Of a stretch of 64,000 bases of DNA, positions 12,451 to 25,895 are shown piece after piece. The translations under genes were made by a program, and so were the position numbers. Position 1 is the first letter of the stretch. Each line of letters opens with the position of its first letter. Source of the DNA: Gorsachius magnificus. Its lineage: Eukaryota; Chordata; Aves; Pelecaniformes; Ardeidae. The stretch lies in contig CM067109.1 of the NCBI GenBank assembly GCA_034008185.1, forward strand, positions 61,000,801-61,064,800, read 5' to 3'. Below the pieces are notes generated by a model. It saw only the letters and a program-made list of their open reading frames with translations. It was not told the DNA's origin and searched no databases.

Positions 12451-14661
12451 CTGATGATTAGAGAGCAAGAAATAATATCCTGTACTAGCATACATACATT
12501 GTACAGGAGAAAGAGTCATGACACCTGAATTCTCTTTTAAAATGTTTTTCAGTGCAGCTTGCCATATCTTTCTGTTTAAAACATCGTGCAGCTTAACTAA
12601 AAAACAATTGTGGTATATGCATGTGAAAGAAATACCACCTATAGAAAGTATAACACCCAGCAGCTACTCAGAGCTTCTAGAAGATTACTGCATGTATTTA
12701 AGGTTGAAGCATAGCTAGAATCCAGCAGCCCAGGGAGCCTGCACAGAGGCAGACAGAGCAGAGAACCAAACAGCCTCTCAGTGAGCTCCCAGATGCCTGC
12801 CATGAGGCTGCTCTGAGGGCCTGCTTGGCTTCAAGGAATTTGAAGTTGACTCTTTCCCAGCCTGAAGCTACTGGCATTGATACAGCATCCATGTAAAACA
12901 GGAAAATTTATCCTGTCTGTCCAGGGCTTGATTTGTACCCCAGAGTAGAATACTTTGATCTAGGATTCTAAAAGATAGTTTTTACTTTCAACTCTTTCCT
13001 GTTTATCACAGCCCCGAGTAAAAAGCAGCACTCCTTGCAGAGATTAACTCTAAAAGAAACAAAAGAGGTACCGGAGTTTTCAGATAAAATTGCCCACAAA
13101 GCATCAAAAGTCCAGATGGAAAGAATCTTCCAGTTGATCTAAACCTCTTGACAGCTTTCACTAACAGTCCTTACTGCTGCACTTTTTAGACAAACCACCT
13201 TCTTAATATGTTAATTCTGGATTTTTTTACTAGTTTAAGGGAATATCCCACTAGTATACAACTGAGCATCCTGCCAAACTTAGTGTCTCATTTCATCAAG
13301 ACTGTGTGTCTATTGACTCAGAGTTCACATGCTACTGTCCCATCCTCCAAGCTGCCCAGAAGCTGTACAGCTCAAACAGGGTGGTGTTGTGATCACACTC
13401 ACCGAAGACAATCAAGCTGTGAAACTTATTAGCAAAGGATGAACTGAATATAGAAGGATTGACAATGAAATAGATTAGAACAGAATCAGACATGTAAGTT
13501 AATATGAAGAGTATACAGGGTTACCACAGTGAATGATAACATACACTGGAACGTGTAGTACCTCTTAGAGTTCAGGAAACAAAAAAAAAATCAGAGATGT
13601 CTATATGTACTATTTGGAAAAGGCAGATTATACTATCTCTGCTCACTGTGTCTGTACTTTTGATTGAAGTTGCTAATTTCTCAAGATGGGTATGTACCAG
13701 AGGACCAGATGAACACCAGTCTGATTCAGGATATCAGTGTTAGCATACTAGAAAATAAACTCTTGATGATATGTGATATTCCTATTGTAATACATTCTAG
13801 AGAATTTATTGTGTACTTTTCTAAATTTGAATTTATTATTTCTATTTATTCTATTGACTGCACCTTGTTTCATATGAAAGTGAGGTATTTCCTAAAAAGA
13901 AACTAATTTGTCTCTCCACAACCATCTGGTACATCAACAAGAAGATCTGAACCTCAAGCAGATAATTTTGGGGGTTTTAATCTGTAGGTTTTACAGTTAT
14001 ATTAGCAAAACAAGGAAACAGAAACTAGACTGACTTTATTCAGAAATAAGTTTTTATATAAATATCTTCCTTTAAGAACGCAATGAAGTAATGTATTCAT
14101 GATTTTCACCATAAAGGTCTGGAAGATTCCGTCACTAAGCAGAAGTGGATAAAGCCATGAAGCTAAAAGCTCCTGGATTTTCAAATTTGCATTTTAAACT
14201 GGAAGAACGTAATCTATTAACAGGTGTAGTATATTTTTTTCTGTATTTGTTCATTCACACTCAGCTGTAGACCTCCTGAAAATAGGTATCAAAGAACTTA
14301 AAAGTGGCACAAATAACAGCATACAAAACATGACCTTGCCTCCTGTTCAGAAGTCCAGATCCAGGGCATTATAAGGAGCGGAGGAAAGATTGTCTCTCTG
14401 AAATCTCCAACACAGTTCATCGAGTCACAGTATACTCAAAGAAAGGTTGGAAAGAAAAATGAGGTACTGTTTCAACAGCTGTAAAACAGCCACCATGATA
14501 AAAAGGACAAAAATGTCTTTAAAAGTCACATGCTTTACACCACTGGATTTAATCTCACCAAGCGATCATGATCCTGGAAGACAGCATCAAGCTACGGTTT
14601 CCAAGAAATAATGTAGGAATCTATTTTTTGTTAACAATCGGTAAGATTACTTAAAACTTAC

Positions 14662-14704
14662 GTTAGAGTCTGTTGACAGGCTGAAATATGATTTATCACC
14701 TGCC
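14662..14704 (-). CDS. Candidate coding exon, main block 9 of 14
   Basis: A 43-nt exon: one leading base, then AGDKSYFSLSTDSN, phase 0 out. The donor is excellent (TCTAAC|GTAAGT). The acceptor used is GGTATCAG, downstream of a TTTGCTTTGCT tract. A closer acceptor (ATATTTCAG, before 14680) would leave only 19 nt and brings a stop in the phase-0 frame. It joins in phase to the exon at 12450. Confidence 0.5.
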
Positions 14705-17700
14705 CTGATACCTTTATTAGCAAAGCAAACCCTTTGCGCTGAACTTTCTTTTTTCTACACAGCCTGCAATTCTTCTCATATCTCAAGAATGGAAACAGGA
14801 CTGTGTAAGAATGGAAACAGCACCGTGTTTTCTGGCTCCCACAGGACAGTTTCTTACACCCTACTCATAGTCTTCAAGTCTAGGGAGAAAACTATTATGG
14901 GCATCTTGAATGTCTACAGGCCACAGAAAACTGAAACACTTCCCAAAGTTTAGGAGAATCTCCTGTAGTGATTTCATTCACAGGCACATCTTGATGAAGG
15001 ACTTTAAATTCCACGTAAATAATTCCTGGGGTAAAGAAGTTTTGTGCTACTACATTTACACTCCAGAAAAACGCAGCTCATGTTATGAATGGCAATGAAA
15101 AATTTTGTAAGAGCTAATATACTCCAAATCTTAAAGCAGCAAATTGAGACACTACGCATAATAGTTGCCAAAGAGCTCTCACTACTTCCTTAGTCTAATG
15201 TCACTATCATCCATCTCCTTGGCACTCTGGTAACACACAGCAGCAAGGAAAGCAGGAAAAATGAACTCTCACACAGTGGTAGTAGAAATGATGGATGAGA
15301 AAACATGGATAAGTGATTCCCACAGGAGCTGAGAAGCTTACTCTTCTTCTGGTCTCAGAATCCAGACCTTTTGAAACAGAGCAGAAGTCAGAAAATATAC
15401 AAATTCAAATGAAGTTATTGCAAATATCTAAGAAATGACCAGTATAGTTCTACAATTTTTTCAAACAAAAGGAAGATAAACAGAATCTACTTTATTACAT
15501 AGCTGCCATATATTAAGAGAATAAGGAAAAAGAGGGACAGGAAGGCATTAAGAGGGAGTAATATTAGAGGATATTGTTACAGTCAATAGATTTGGAAAAG
15601 AAGAACACAACATGCATTACACTGAATTAAATATAACAGTGAATTTCAGTGGTAGAAAATGAATAACAGACAATGCTAATCAAAAATTTTGATTCACTGT
15701 CTTGATGACATAGGAAAAAAGTCCTTTTAAAGTCTAATACACCACATGTGCCCGAATGGCACATTATTCGTTTGAAAATATATATCTTTATGCTCTGTTG
15801 CTAATTTCCCAGTTTGAATTCTTCTTACTTTTTTACATGTTTATGGCTTCTTTGTCAGTACACTTAAAAGAAACAAAGCCATCTGCCATGAGGTACACAC
15901 AGCTGCCTCCCACCCAAACTGGTGCTACTCTAAAAATATCTTTAATTAATATTCTGCACAAATGCTTATCATAAAAGCTGTAGATAAAGCACAGAGTAGG
16001 CAGAAAATTTACAAGAGACCACTTACTAAGTTTGAAATTGCTCCTAGTTTTTACTCATCTGCTCATTTAATAGAAGAACCATTTCCCCAACCCAACCCCA
16101 CCCATGAAACCCAGTGCAAAACTTCATTCATATGAAAATTACTGACTGGCTCAAAGGGTTAATAAAAATTTCATTTTTACATTGCCTATTGAAATGCTGT
16201 TGCCTGATAGTTACAACAGCTGAGCAAACACTCAAAATATATTCCCTAAAATAAATTCTGCCTATTTGATTTTATATCTTCACAATCTTATTTATTCTAA
16301 CTCTACTAGCATTCATAGCAGTGCTTTATTTTTGTTTAACGTTAATTAAGAAAAGTCTTTCTATGACCTTCCAGTGGCCATGTATGAGCCTTTGCTTTCT
16401 TCTTCCAAGTAAGTACAACTTAGTTTTAACAATCTGTTAAAAATCTTTAATGATCCCTAAATATAGATCAGTCAAACCTTGAATTCAGTCTTGTTCCTCA
16501 ATACCTTATAAATCAGTAAATCAAGAGACAAAATCAGCAAGTGTGAGACTCTGTGGTGACACAGGAAACAATTAAAAAGCTGGGTGACATTCTGTGAACA
16601 GATATTCTTATGGATAAGCTGCAAACAGACAGCTAAAGAGATTTAATGAATCATTTACTGCACAAAAACTTGCTCAGCAATGACAAATACAGTTAAGCAG
16701 CTTGTGTAAAATTAAGTAATAGTCTCACTGCAGTGCCTAAAAAACAGGGGTACTGATCATAAAAATTACCTTCATATTAAAAAATTATCTTCACTGGTAA
16801 GACTGAGACTGGTAAGACTAGTAAGTGGGACTAGAGATAAAGCAGTACTTCATCATGAAGCCCATTTGTTTAGATACTTCTCTGAAGTATGAAAGAAATG
16901 TTTGAATGAGTATAGTCATATTAGACCTCATTATTTTGCATTCTTAACCATTATAAAATAAAGGCACCTTTGCTCTTATGATTAGAATTGCAAATTATGA
17001 GGAATTTGAGTTTTACACCAAAAATTCACTAATATAAGCTTAAGTAGAAGAGTGGTCATGGTAAGTAATTTAAAGCTGTCTATCCAGTACATAAATGCAT
17101 CTGCCCAAACAGAAAATCCAGACATGATATGGAAATTAATATGTACCCTAAATTTCAGTTGCCCTCTTCTATTTCTATGAATTATTACCTTCCATTACAC
17201 ACATTAGGTGTTGTGAACTTTCTTACTTCTCAAAGTTGCTCATTCTTTGTGCCACACAATACGTAACCTATTGACATTTGTTTCTGCCTCATTTGAGTGT
17301 ATATTGCCTTAAAGACAGAAACTAATTTCATTCTAGAAGGAAATCAGGGAACTGAAAAAACAGTTCTTGCCTTGACACATGAAGTTATATGTTACACTCC
17401 TATTTTAGTATCAGATGGGGGTTATTCTGAAACAGCTTCTCTATGTGAGTACTGGTTGCAAAAAAAACCCCAAATTTAAAAAACGGAACCTAAAAAAATC
17501 AACCTGTAAAAAAACGAGGGTGTGTACAATGTTGGTGATGGGACTAGCTGGTCCTGGAAACTCCTCCTAGTTCTATTTTCATATGTAAGAAAATTGATGC
17601 AAATAGCAGAAAAAAAAAATTATTTTTCAACACCTGTTCTGGGGCACTTCCTTCTTCTGATAAATACACCTCAGCACACAAGCCACATTTATTTGAAAAA

Positions 17701-20700
17701 AAATGGGCAAAACACTGTTTTTTACTAGATACAAGGCCTTGAAATTGCCTTGCTTCAGACATTTTTTTCTTCTTCAGGTAAAAGTTTTAATCAGACACAA
17801 GCAGAAGTCACTTCAAATGTACGGTTTATTATATACTACTTACCTTTATTATTCTTTCTGAAGGATAGTACTAAACTCAGAAAACTTTTTGGCAAACTTC
17901 AGAAACAGATTATTTAAGGATAATTTAAAAAAAAAAATAATCTTGGCATGCTTCAGACATCCAGCGCATGAATATTAATGGTACCTCTTTATAATCCCTG
18001 AAATGTGTTTCTATGAAGTATTTTTACCTAAACTATAGCAGGAATTTACAGGATGTCATGAACCAGGGAAAACAACACTTGACTCATCTCAGATAACCGT
18101 AAGTCCTCCTTACAGTATGTATTTTCTCAGCTATTACACACTCTCAGCCATCTGTGAGCGCTCTTCCAGGATTTAGCAGAATTAGAGAGAGCTCTCTTCC
18201 TATAAATTTAATTTTACAAAATGGGAAATGTGATCACTAGAGTATATTCATATTATTGAAATAATGGAAGAAACAGGTGTTTTCCAATAACAACCCAGTT
18301 CCCAGTTGCACTGTTCCATTAAACGGATTTCCCTACTTCTCTCTTGCCTGACAGTGACCCAGTTCCAGAGCTGTTATATTTATTCATGTGACAGCAGGAA
18401 AAGTTTTAAAGATTGTTCAACTGTTCGGTTAACGTTTAGTTCTCATGAAAATGGATCACTTTAGTTTTATTCAAACAGTTTTTATCTATATTACTGTAGC
18501 ATTTATATAATCTAAACACCACAATGTGTGGATAAGAAGGGAGCAACTAACGGTCATTGGTTTGATGAACTTTTTATGGGCTTGTAAATAGCTTCAGAAA
18601 AATAAATGTGTGCTTCCACCTACAAAAAGCTTCGTATTTCTAAAACCAAAACCACAAACGGTTTTGAAGTTGCTCAAATATTTGGTTTCCTGTTTTTCCC
18701 ATCAGTTTCATTTCTCCCAGGAGAGAAAAGTGCTAAAACTCCATTAAGACAGACCAACTGCTCTTACAGCCATCCCAGATCAAGAAGGGGCAGGAAATAC
18801 TAGTGGTCTTACTGTAAATTTTCACCCAATTACCAGCTAAATTTTGCAGATTCTGGTGGCTCATGCAAAATTTGAGATAAATGTTAGAAATCTTTAAGAG
18901 ATGTAGGGAAATTAAGACTAGAATCCATATCTTTTCTCCTTACCCTTATAAACACACCCAGCCAGGGCTTATGGAATGAGGAGCATGCTGCTCTTTGTAG
19001 AATTAACCTCCTAGATAAAATACAGACAGAGGCTGCTTTAATTTTATTTTCAGTACTACTTTAATTTTCTTTTAGAAATAAGTTTATTTAATTAACTCCT
19101 GTCTAAGACTGCGTAATGTCACACAGAAAACTGCTATGAATGTGGTTGAACAAAAATAAACTGAAGCCAATATAAACTAAACTCATCTACTTTATTTCAA
19201 GCTCTAACCTTTCATGTTTTACTTCATTAGAAGCATATTTGAATTTTGAAAAAAAATCTACTAATCCACAGATTTCCTTTCCCTATTTAATTTGCAAACA
19301 TAATTCTATAAAATAGAGAAGAAAATGAGGTCATAGAAGTAGTTACTACTGGATAAAAACTTGTAAATATCCAGTTTGGTAGTCATTTTCAAAAGTAAAG
19401 TAGGTGGATAGATGTTCGTCTGCTATACTTCAAAACAGATTATTAAGTACTTGCATCACTTTTTTTAAAATACAACATAGATGCAACTGCTGTTAGGTGT
19501 CTTTCAAATAAGAACATGTCAGATTTTATGCCTTTCAGTACATTTTGAATTTTCAAAGCCTCTGTTTTCTTTTCACAGTCATAAATATCTTTGTGGAACA
19601 GAAAATGGCAAAGTTTGATTCAAATATTAGATGCAGTTTTACTGACATGAAAAATCACCTGTAAAAAGTAATTTATGCAAAACTATATACTAGTAACTAG
19701 GATCAGGCTACCAATTATACGTAATTATCCTGCCTGCCTAACACCTCGTCTTTACCTTTCATTCTAGGTAGTGCATTGATGCTGAAAAATGTTGAGAGAC
19801 TCTGCTTCAGGTTAAGAAATCTTTTGCCCCAGAGAATTTCTTTGCTTCTTATTAAGACATCATTGCATCAGATTAGCTGTTATTGCAGATAAATGCCAAT
19901 CAGAAGTGGCTTGACTTTTCAACAGCTTTTTTCTCACTATATTGGATACTACTTTATTTGCAGGGAATTAACAAGTAGTTTTTGCTGGTCTGACATCCAA
20001 GAGCAAGCCATTTTTTAGCTACTTTTTGTTTGATCCGTCATTCAGTCTCTAATCTGAAAGTAAAACCACATTCTAACTGAGGGCAGCCTGACAGATCACA
20101 TAATAGGAGCAGATCTCAAATCAGCAAGCCAGAGAGAGGAAGTGTTTGCTCACCACAGTGCACATCACTCCGTTTGAGAGGTAAAGTATAAAACATGGAT
20201 GATAAGAAACAGAGACATGCAGTCATCTTTTAATAAGAACCAAAAGGATGTCAGGCAAGAAGAATGGGAATTCGTCCTCAGCGCTTTCCCTCAAGCATTC
20301 TGCATGAAGAGGGTTATCTTTTTAGGTAATGTACTAACCTAGTAGCACAGAAGGAAAAACCCAAAACAAAAAAGCACTGTTGCCAAAAGAACACCACGAT
20401 TCCAAGACAGCAATGAGACGCTTGTTGTAATCCATCCTCTTTTCCCTGAATTTCTGCCATAGGGAACTCAAACACTGGGTCTCTGAGGAGGAAGAGATGC
20501 CAACTGTGCTCCTCTTGAGCAGCCCCTAGCCGTTAATTCATGAAGTGTCAATGAAAGGCCGCCTGTTCGCTGTGTCCCTCTGGCTGGCTGTCTGCAGCAG
20601 TGGGTGGTGACTAGTGGGATGATGTAACCCAAAGTGGCCGTCGGCAGCAGGTCACGGTTCATCTGCTTCCTCTAAGGAATTGCAGCTGTGCAATCTACAG

Positions 20701-22886
20701 CTCTTACTTGGGAGAAGATTGGCCTCATGCATGAAAGCATCCTGTAGCTGTTACTTCTATCTTCCCCAAAGAAGACATAGGAAAGAGGAGATTAAGAGAA
20801 CTGCAGTGGGTCACTGGTATGGCCGACATCCAGCCTCAATGAGACAAGGGCCATTAAACAAAGTAATCCCAAAGTATTAAGACACGCAGGTGAAAACTTA
20901 AGGAATATAAGTGCTAAAACAAGCAAAATATTTGAAAATGCTGTCCAAAGTCTCCAGCCTCCAGGTACCAATCCATTTCTAAGCAGTGATACAAACAGAT
21001 CACACTGTAAAATCAAGTAAAAAGTCTGCAAAAAGGGACATTAGTCCTTGAGAAGAAAAGGCTAGCAATTCAGAAGAACAAGATAACAAAAATACGTGGA
21101 AAAGATGCTGGAAAAATAATGTTAGGAAATTGCTGGCTAGCTCCCCTCATTTCATAGGAAAGCTAGAGTACTTCTCATTTCAACATGTGCCCTTTGTCTC
21201 TCATTCTCCTGACAGACATTCTAGTGAAGATCAAATTGAGGATTTTTTCAGGAACACAAATGAACTAAGGAAAAGTCAATTAAATTTGAAAGGAAAATAT
21301 AAACTCATTTTTTCTTTATCCCTAGGCCTAATCATTCCTTTTCATTCCTTTCTCCCTCTGAATGTAAGACTGTACTTCTACTACCTTTGTATCCCCATTC
21401 TGAACAGTGATGACTCTTTATACAATGCAGCTACCTGTGACTGTTGTTTCTGATTCTCATTGATGCAGATTCTTATCTTCAATTTTAATGTTCTCAATGT
21501 CCTTTCAGTTCATCTGGAAATGTAAAGACAATGCATTCTGAAACCCAGGACTGCTAAAAACCTTGCAAAAGTTGGTAACTGGTATTTTTTTCCTCTTCTT
21601 CAGTGATGTAATAGTAATGTGGCTTCAACAAACTCTCACTCAGTTGTAAACTTCAGCATGTAGCGAAGTTTCCTTATTACATGCAAAACTTCCTCTTCTT
21701 TGAATGGTTATCTGCTAGCAGTTAATTATGTCTGGATTCTTTCCAAAATGAACTCAGGGAAAAAATGGCAGCTGACAAGAAATACAGTAGGAAACCCAAT
21801 GAATTTAAAGCTAGGATAGAGAAAACTGCACAGAAAATGAGATTTCAGAAACCTGCACAACACAAGGGTAGTGTAGCAAGCACTACAGAGCTTAGCTAAT
21901 AGCTGACATATAAGGATGACATTCAACTTTGTCCTATAGCTGTAAATGTGGTCTAGTCTAGTACCAGGAACAGGCCTGTGTGTGTACCCAGTGAACTTAA
22001 TTCATTAATTCCTTGCATGATCCAGGAACTCCCCAGATAGCCATCTGCAAAGGTGAGAAAATGGATCAATTTGAAACAGTGAGTTAACTACAATGCAGGT
22101 GATTCACTGAAATCTTAGCCATCTTCAGAAAAAAGCTTCTGACTACTGGGTCCAGGAGTGTTTCAGGTGGGAATTTTGAACTGCCTTGAAGATGCCTCCT
22201 GAAAGGTAGTCAAAGTGCATTGACCAATTTGTATGCTTCAATATGGTACTTAACCTCATGGGTGGTGAAATCCCACCCTTTCTCACAGACACAGCCTAGA
22301 GATTCCTCTGCAGAACTGAAACAGGAGTGTGGAAATATGACAGTTACTAACAGTCAGTAGAAGCTCTTTCTGCAGATGCAGACATGGTCACATACAACAG
22401 TCCTTTGTATATGGTTCATATGGTTAGGAGATAATTTGTATGTAATCCAAGCCAACCAATAATGAAGGACCATGTGTGTTCTGGAACGGTCACACAGGAT
22501 CAGCTGAGTGTAAAAAGTGGTTCAGAGATCAGTTTCACCTGATCCTGCTGAAGTCAGCGAGGACCCTTGCTATCACTATTTGGACAATACCAAATCATCC
22601 TGTCTGAAAGAATTCATGAGAGCTCTATCCTATGCCATGATCCAAATAAACTGTTGGGGTTTTTTGAACATACTTTCTGCCTATGAGTCTCTGTGCAATA
22701 ACAGGGCACTAGCTGAAGGAAGTGACCACTGAAGTATGCATCCGCAATCAGAGGCAATACAAGGAGCAAGCTTCTGCATAACAGAAACACATTAAAAGTA
22801 TTTTACAAATACATATATTTCATATGAAAAAGAAAGGGAAAGATCTGACTTTCAAATCAGTAACAACAAAAAACAGGTAGATGGAA
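14705..22886. other. Intronic sequence, nothing recognised
   Basis: About 8 kb, low GC, no repeat family I can name and no exon with both splice sites convincing. A GC-richer patch at 20450-20850 yields ORFs on both strands but no splice-consistent exon. Confidence 0.5.
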
Positions 22887-22919
22887 CAGGATAGGATAGG
22901 ATAGGATAGGATAGGATAG
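22887..22919 (+). repeat. (AGGAT)n pentanucleotide microsatellite
   Basis: Six to seven near-perfect AGGAT/GGATA units, directly abutting the 3' end of a CR1 fragment (minus orientation). The repeat is most simply the expanded tail of that CR1. Confidence 0.92.
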
Positions 22920-23020
22920 TTCAGTTGGAAGGGATGTACAATTATCATCTAGTTCAACTGCCTAAGTAACTAGATAACTCAAGGCCTTTGCAAAGAGGGT
23001 CCATGCTTAATACCAAAGAG
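22920..23020 (-). mobile_element. CR1 LINE 3'-end fragment (pentamer-tailed type)
   Basis: The + strand reads TTCAGTTGGAAGGGATGTAC and CATCTAGTTCAACTGCC, the reverse complement of a CR1 3' end. The inner boundary is eroded and approximate. Same type as the copy at 51551. Confidence 0.78.
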
Positions 23021-25827
23021 ACCAAAAGCAGTATATCCATCTATCTGCCAAAATAATGCTACAAAGTGCACTTTAAATGCTGAGAAGTATCCTAAAGTAG
23101 CAATGGTGGTGGTAGAATGTCATTGATCAACCCAAGCTATCCTTGAGAAAGGGTGCTTCCAGGAAAATTATAAATCTGTCATGTTTGTGAAGAAGTTTCA
23201 CAGAAACAGACATTCAGGTGACTTGTAGTGGAATGCTGTTGCTTATTAGGAAAAAAAAAGTCAAGAACTAGTGCTCTAGACGGACTTTAGCTGTCAAAAG
23301 GCAGAAATGGAAACAGGACTCTGAATGTATATAGTCCAAAAATGTAAAATAATAGCTTTCTCAAGTCAGAGCCAGCAGAAGGCTAGAGGGAGTTAAGCAT
23401 AGAGACAAGAAAGGCTTGTTTTCATAACTCTGCATCACAGAACACAGAAAATGAGGTAAAATACAATACAAAAATAGATTTTAAAAATCCACAGAAAAGT
23501 TACGAGAAAACACAAAAATGAGAGAAAATACAAATGTGAAGACCAAAAATACAGTAGGAAATACAGAGGGTGAAAAAGCCGACAAACTTGGCTTGGAAAA
23601 TGAATTAAGTCAGTAAAAAATAAGCAAGAAATATGCAAGAAGGCTGATTAACACACTGAACAAACTAGAGTGGCATGTATAAGATGTAAAGCTGAGTGTA
23701 ACATAGAAACCAAGAACTTCTGCATATAGGTATGGTGAAGAAAGATTTGTTCAAGAAGAGTGGAAATAAAACTGTTGGGTAAGCATTCACATATTTAAAA
23801 ATTATCTGAGAGAAAATTATTTTGGGAAATAATTATTAAAAAAAATATTCTAATTCAAATCACAACTACAGTCCCATTTGGATATAAGTAAATATCTCAG
23901 TATTGTTATTGGAGAGGAAACTACTGGCAAGAATTGCGTTATTATGGAAAACTAATATCCCAAACAATTGAAAACAAAGGACTACTAACAATGTTAGCCC
24001 GGTAATTTCTAAATGAAGTAGGTAGGAAAACTTGAAAAATAAATTAAAGGCATTTAAGCAACTAATAAAAAAAAAAAAACAACAAACTACTTTAGAGCTA
24101 GTTTTGGCAAGCAGGAGTGAAATAATGGAAAATATACTTGGATGAAGTAGCTGCATGTTTATTTATTTAAATAAAGAGATGAAAAGATAAAAAATATGTT
24201 GATAGAATAGGCTTTTATTACAAAAATGTCACTCTGTGAAGAATTAAGGCCTCTAGTAAGCAAATTCAGTAAAGAGTTCAAAGTCTCAAACAGCACAGAG
24301 GCTTAAATTTCCGCAAGTCAAAACTACATAAAAGCCCTACTTGGAACACAGGTCCCAAACAAGTAAGAAAAGTATCCAGAACTAACATAATGAATCATTG
24401 TATCTAAAGGGCTATCAGTAATAATACGTATGCCTGCAAAAAAAAGAAGAAAAAAAGAAGAGACTGAACTTCAAAGAAAGTTGGAATTCAGCACTGTGAG
24501 AATAAAACAACATTCACTAGATATAACCCCAAGGAAGAAAATAATAAAGATGATGAGGGGAGAAAAAGGAGAAGTGCTACTGCGTGAAGCTGGAACCAAG
24601 CTCAAAGTTAGGGAATTTCAGCCTAGAAAACTGAAGTTTTGACATAAATTTTAAACAAGATTAGTTGCACTGACCAAATGGGCAAAGGCATGGAATGAGT
24701 GTTATGAAGTAAGAACATGTAAATGTAACTGCCATAGTAAATGTTGAAATGCAATTCAAAAACTTACAATACTGTAAGGGAAAGGCAAGGAAGGGAAGAA
24801 ACAGTAAATAAGCTCCATGTGAAGATAAGAACACGCTGGTCAAACGTCTTGCATTTAATAGTTCTTCTGCAGCAAATGGTGAAAAAACAGCAAATTAAGA
24901 CAGTATGAGAGAGGACAGCAATCCAAATAGGCTTCTAAGGGCCTCATATTCAATATTTTATGATATTTTAGATATATTTTAGAGATATTTTATGAGAACT
25001 TCTGGCCCTACAAAGAAAAGAGCTAATACAGAACCCTAAACTTCACAGATATAGCAGAAAAGGGATATTTAAATTGGATACTTCTTATCTTGAGAAAACT
25101 TCAAATCCCAAGCACTTTAAATGAGGCCCAAAACACCGATAACTGGTTTAAAAATCATGAGCTAGGGAAGTGCTGTAAAAAACTATCAGGTTTGTTTTCA
25201 TTTAACTTCTCAGATATATTTATGTTGTTACTCTGGGGCAACTGCTCTCTCCCAGTCCAATTTGCAAGCACCCTATGGCAAAAACCTAGGGCTGGCTAAA
25301 AAGATTTGATTCCATTTCATTGACAACTTAAAAACAAGCTTTACTGTAGTTTCCTACATACTTTGCACTGTATTCCACTTCTGATTAACCCAGTACAGTA
25401 ATTAACACTGTATATAAAACAGCTCTGTGGAAAAGAGACGCCCTAGATCCAAGACCTTTATTTGCTGATTTGACACCTTGCCTACGCAATCATGCTCTTG
25501 CATCATGCTCTACTCATTTTTTGTCTCCCATTTCTTCCTTAGTCTTCTTCACCTCATCTTTTTTTGTCAGTAGAAACAAATGGGTTTCCTACTCTCCAGG
25601 AGTTTTCCTTACTTTTTAGGCCTAATGAATCTCATGCAAAAAAATGAAAAGCTCCCACCCTTCAGCACCTGAAAGCCTGTAATAGAGGCTGCAACATGCA
25701 GGAGTACCCTCAGAACATGTCTCTGGGAGATAAGGCAAATGTTATGGTACAACATGTAAAGTCTCAGGTAGGGAAGGGTCATGGCACATGGTGACTGAAA
25801 AGCATACTGACTAAAAATATTGGACAC

Positions 25828-25895
25828 GTAACACAATCCTTTTTGCAAAAATCGCTGCAGTCTCCTGTCTCTTTCCTGGCCTTTGAGACAATAAC
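25828..25895 (-). CDS. Candidate coding exon, main block 8 of 14 (donor chosen partly by phase)
   Basis: After the acceptor TTTGACTTTTCTATGGAAAG a phase-0 frame reads VIVSKARKETGDCSDFCKKD and continues with CV. The donor GTTAC|GTGTCC was selected because it leaves the two bases needed by the exon at 14704; by itself it is mediocre. A second possible donor lies at 25812 (TTTTTA|GTCAGT), giving phase 0. A different frame is also open over this interval, so coding status is less secure. Confidence 0.38.
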
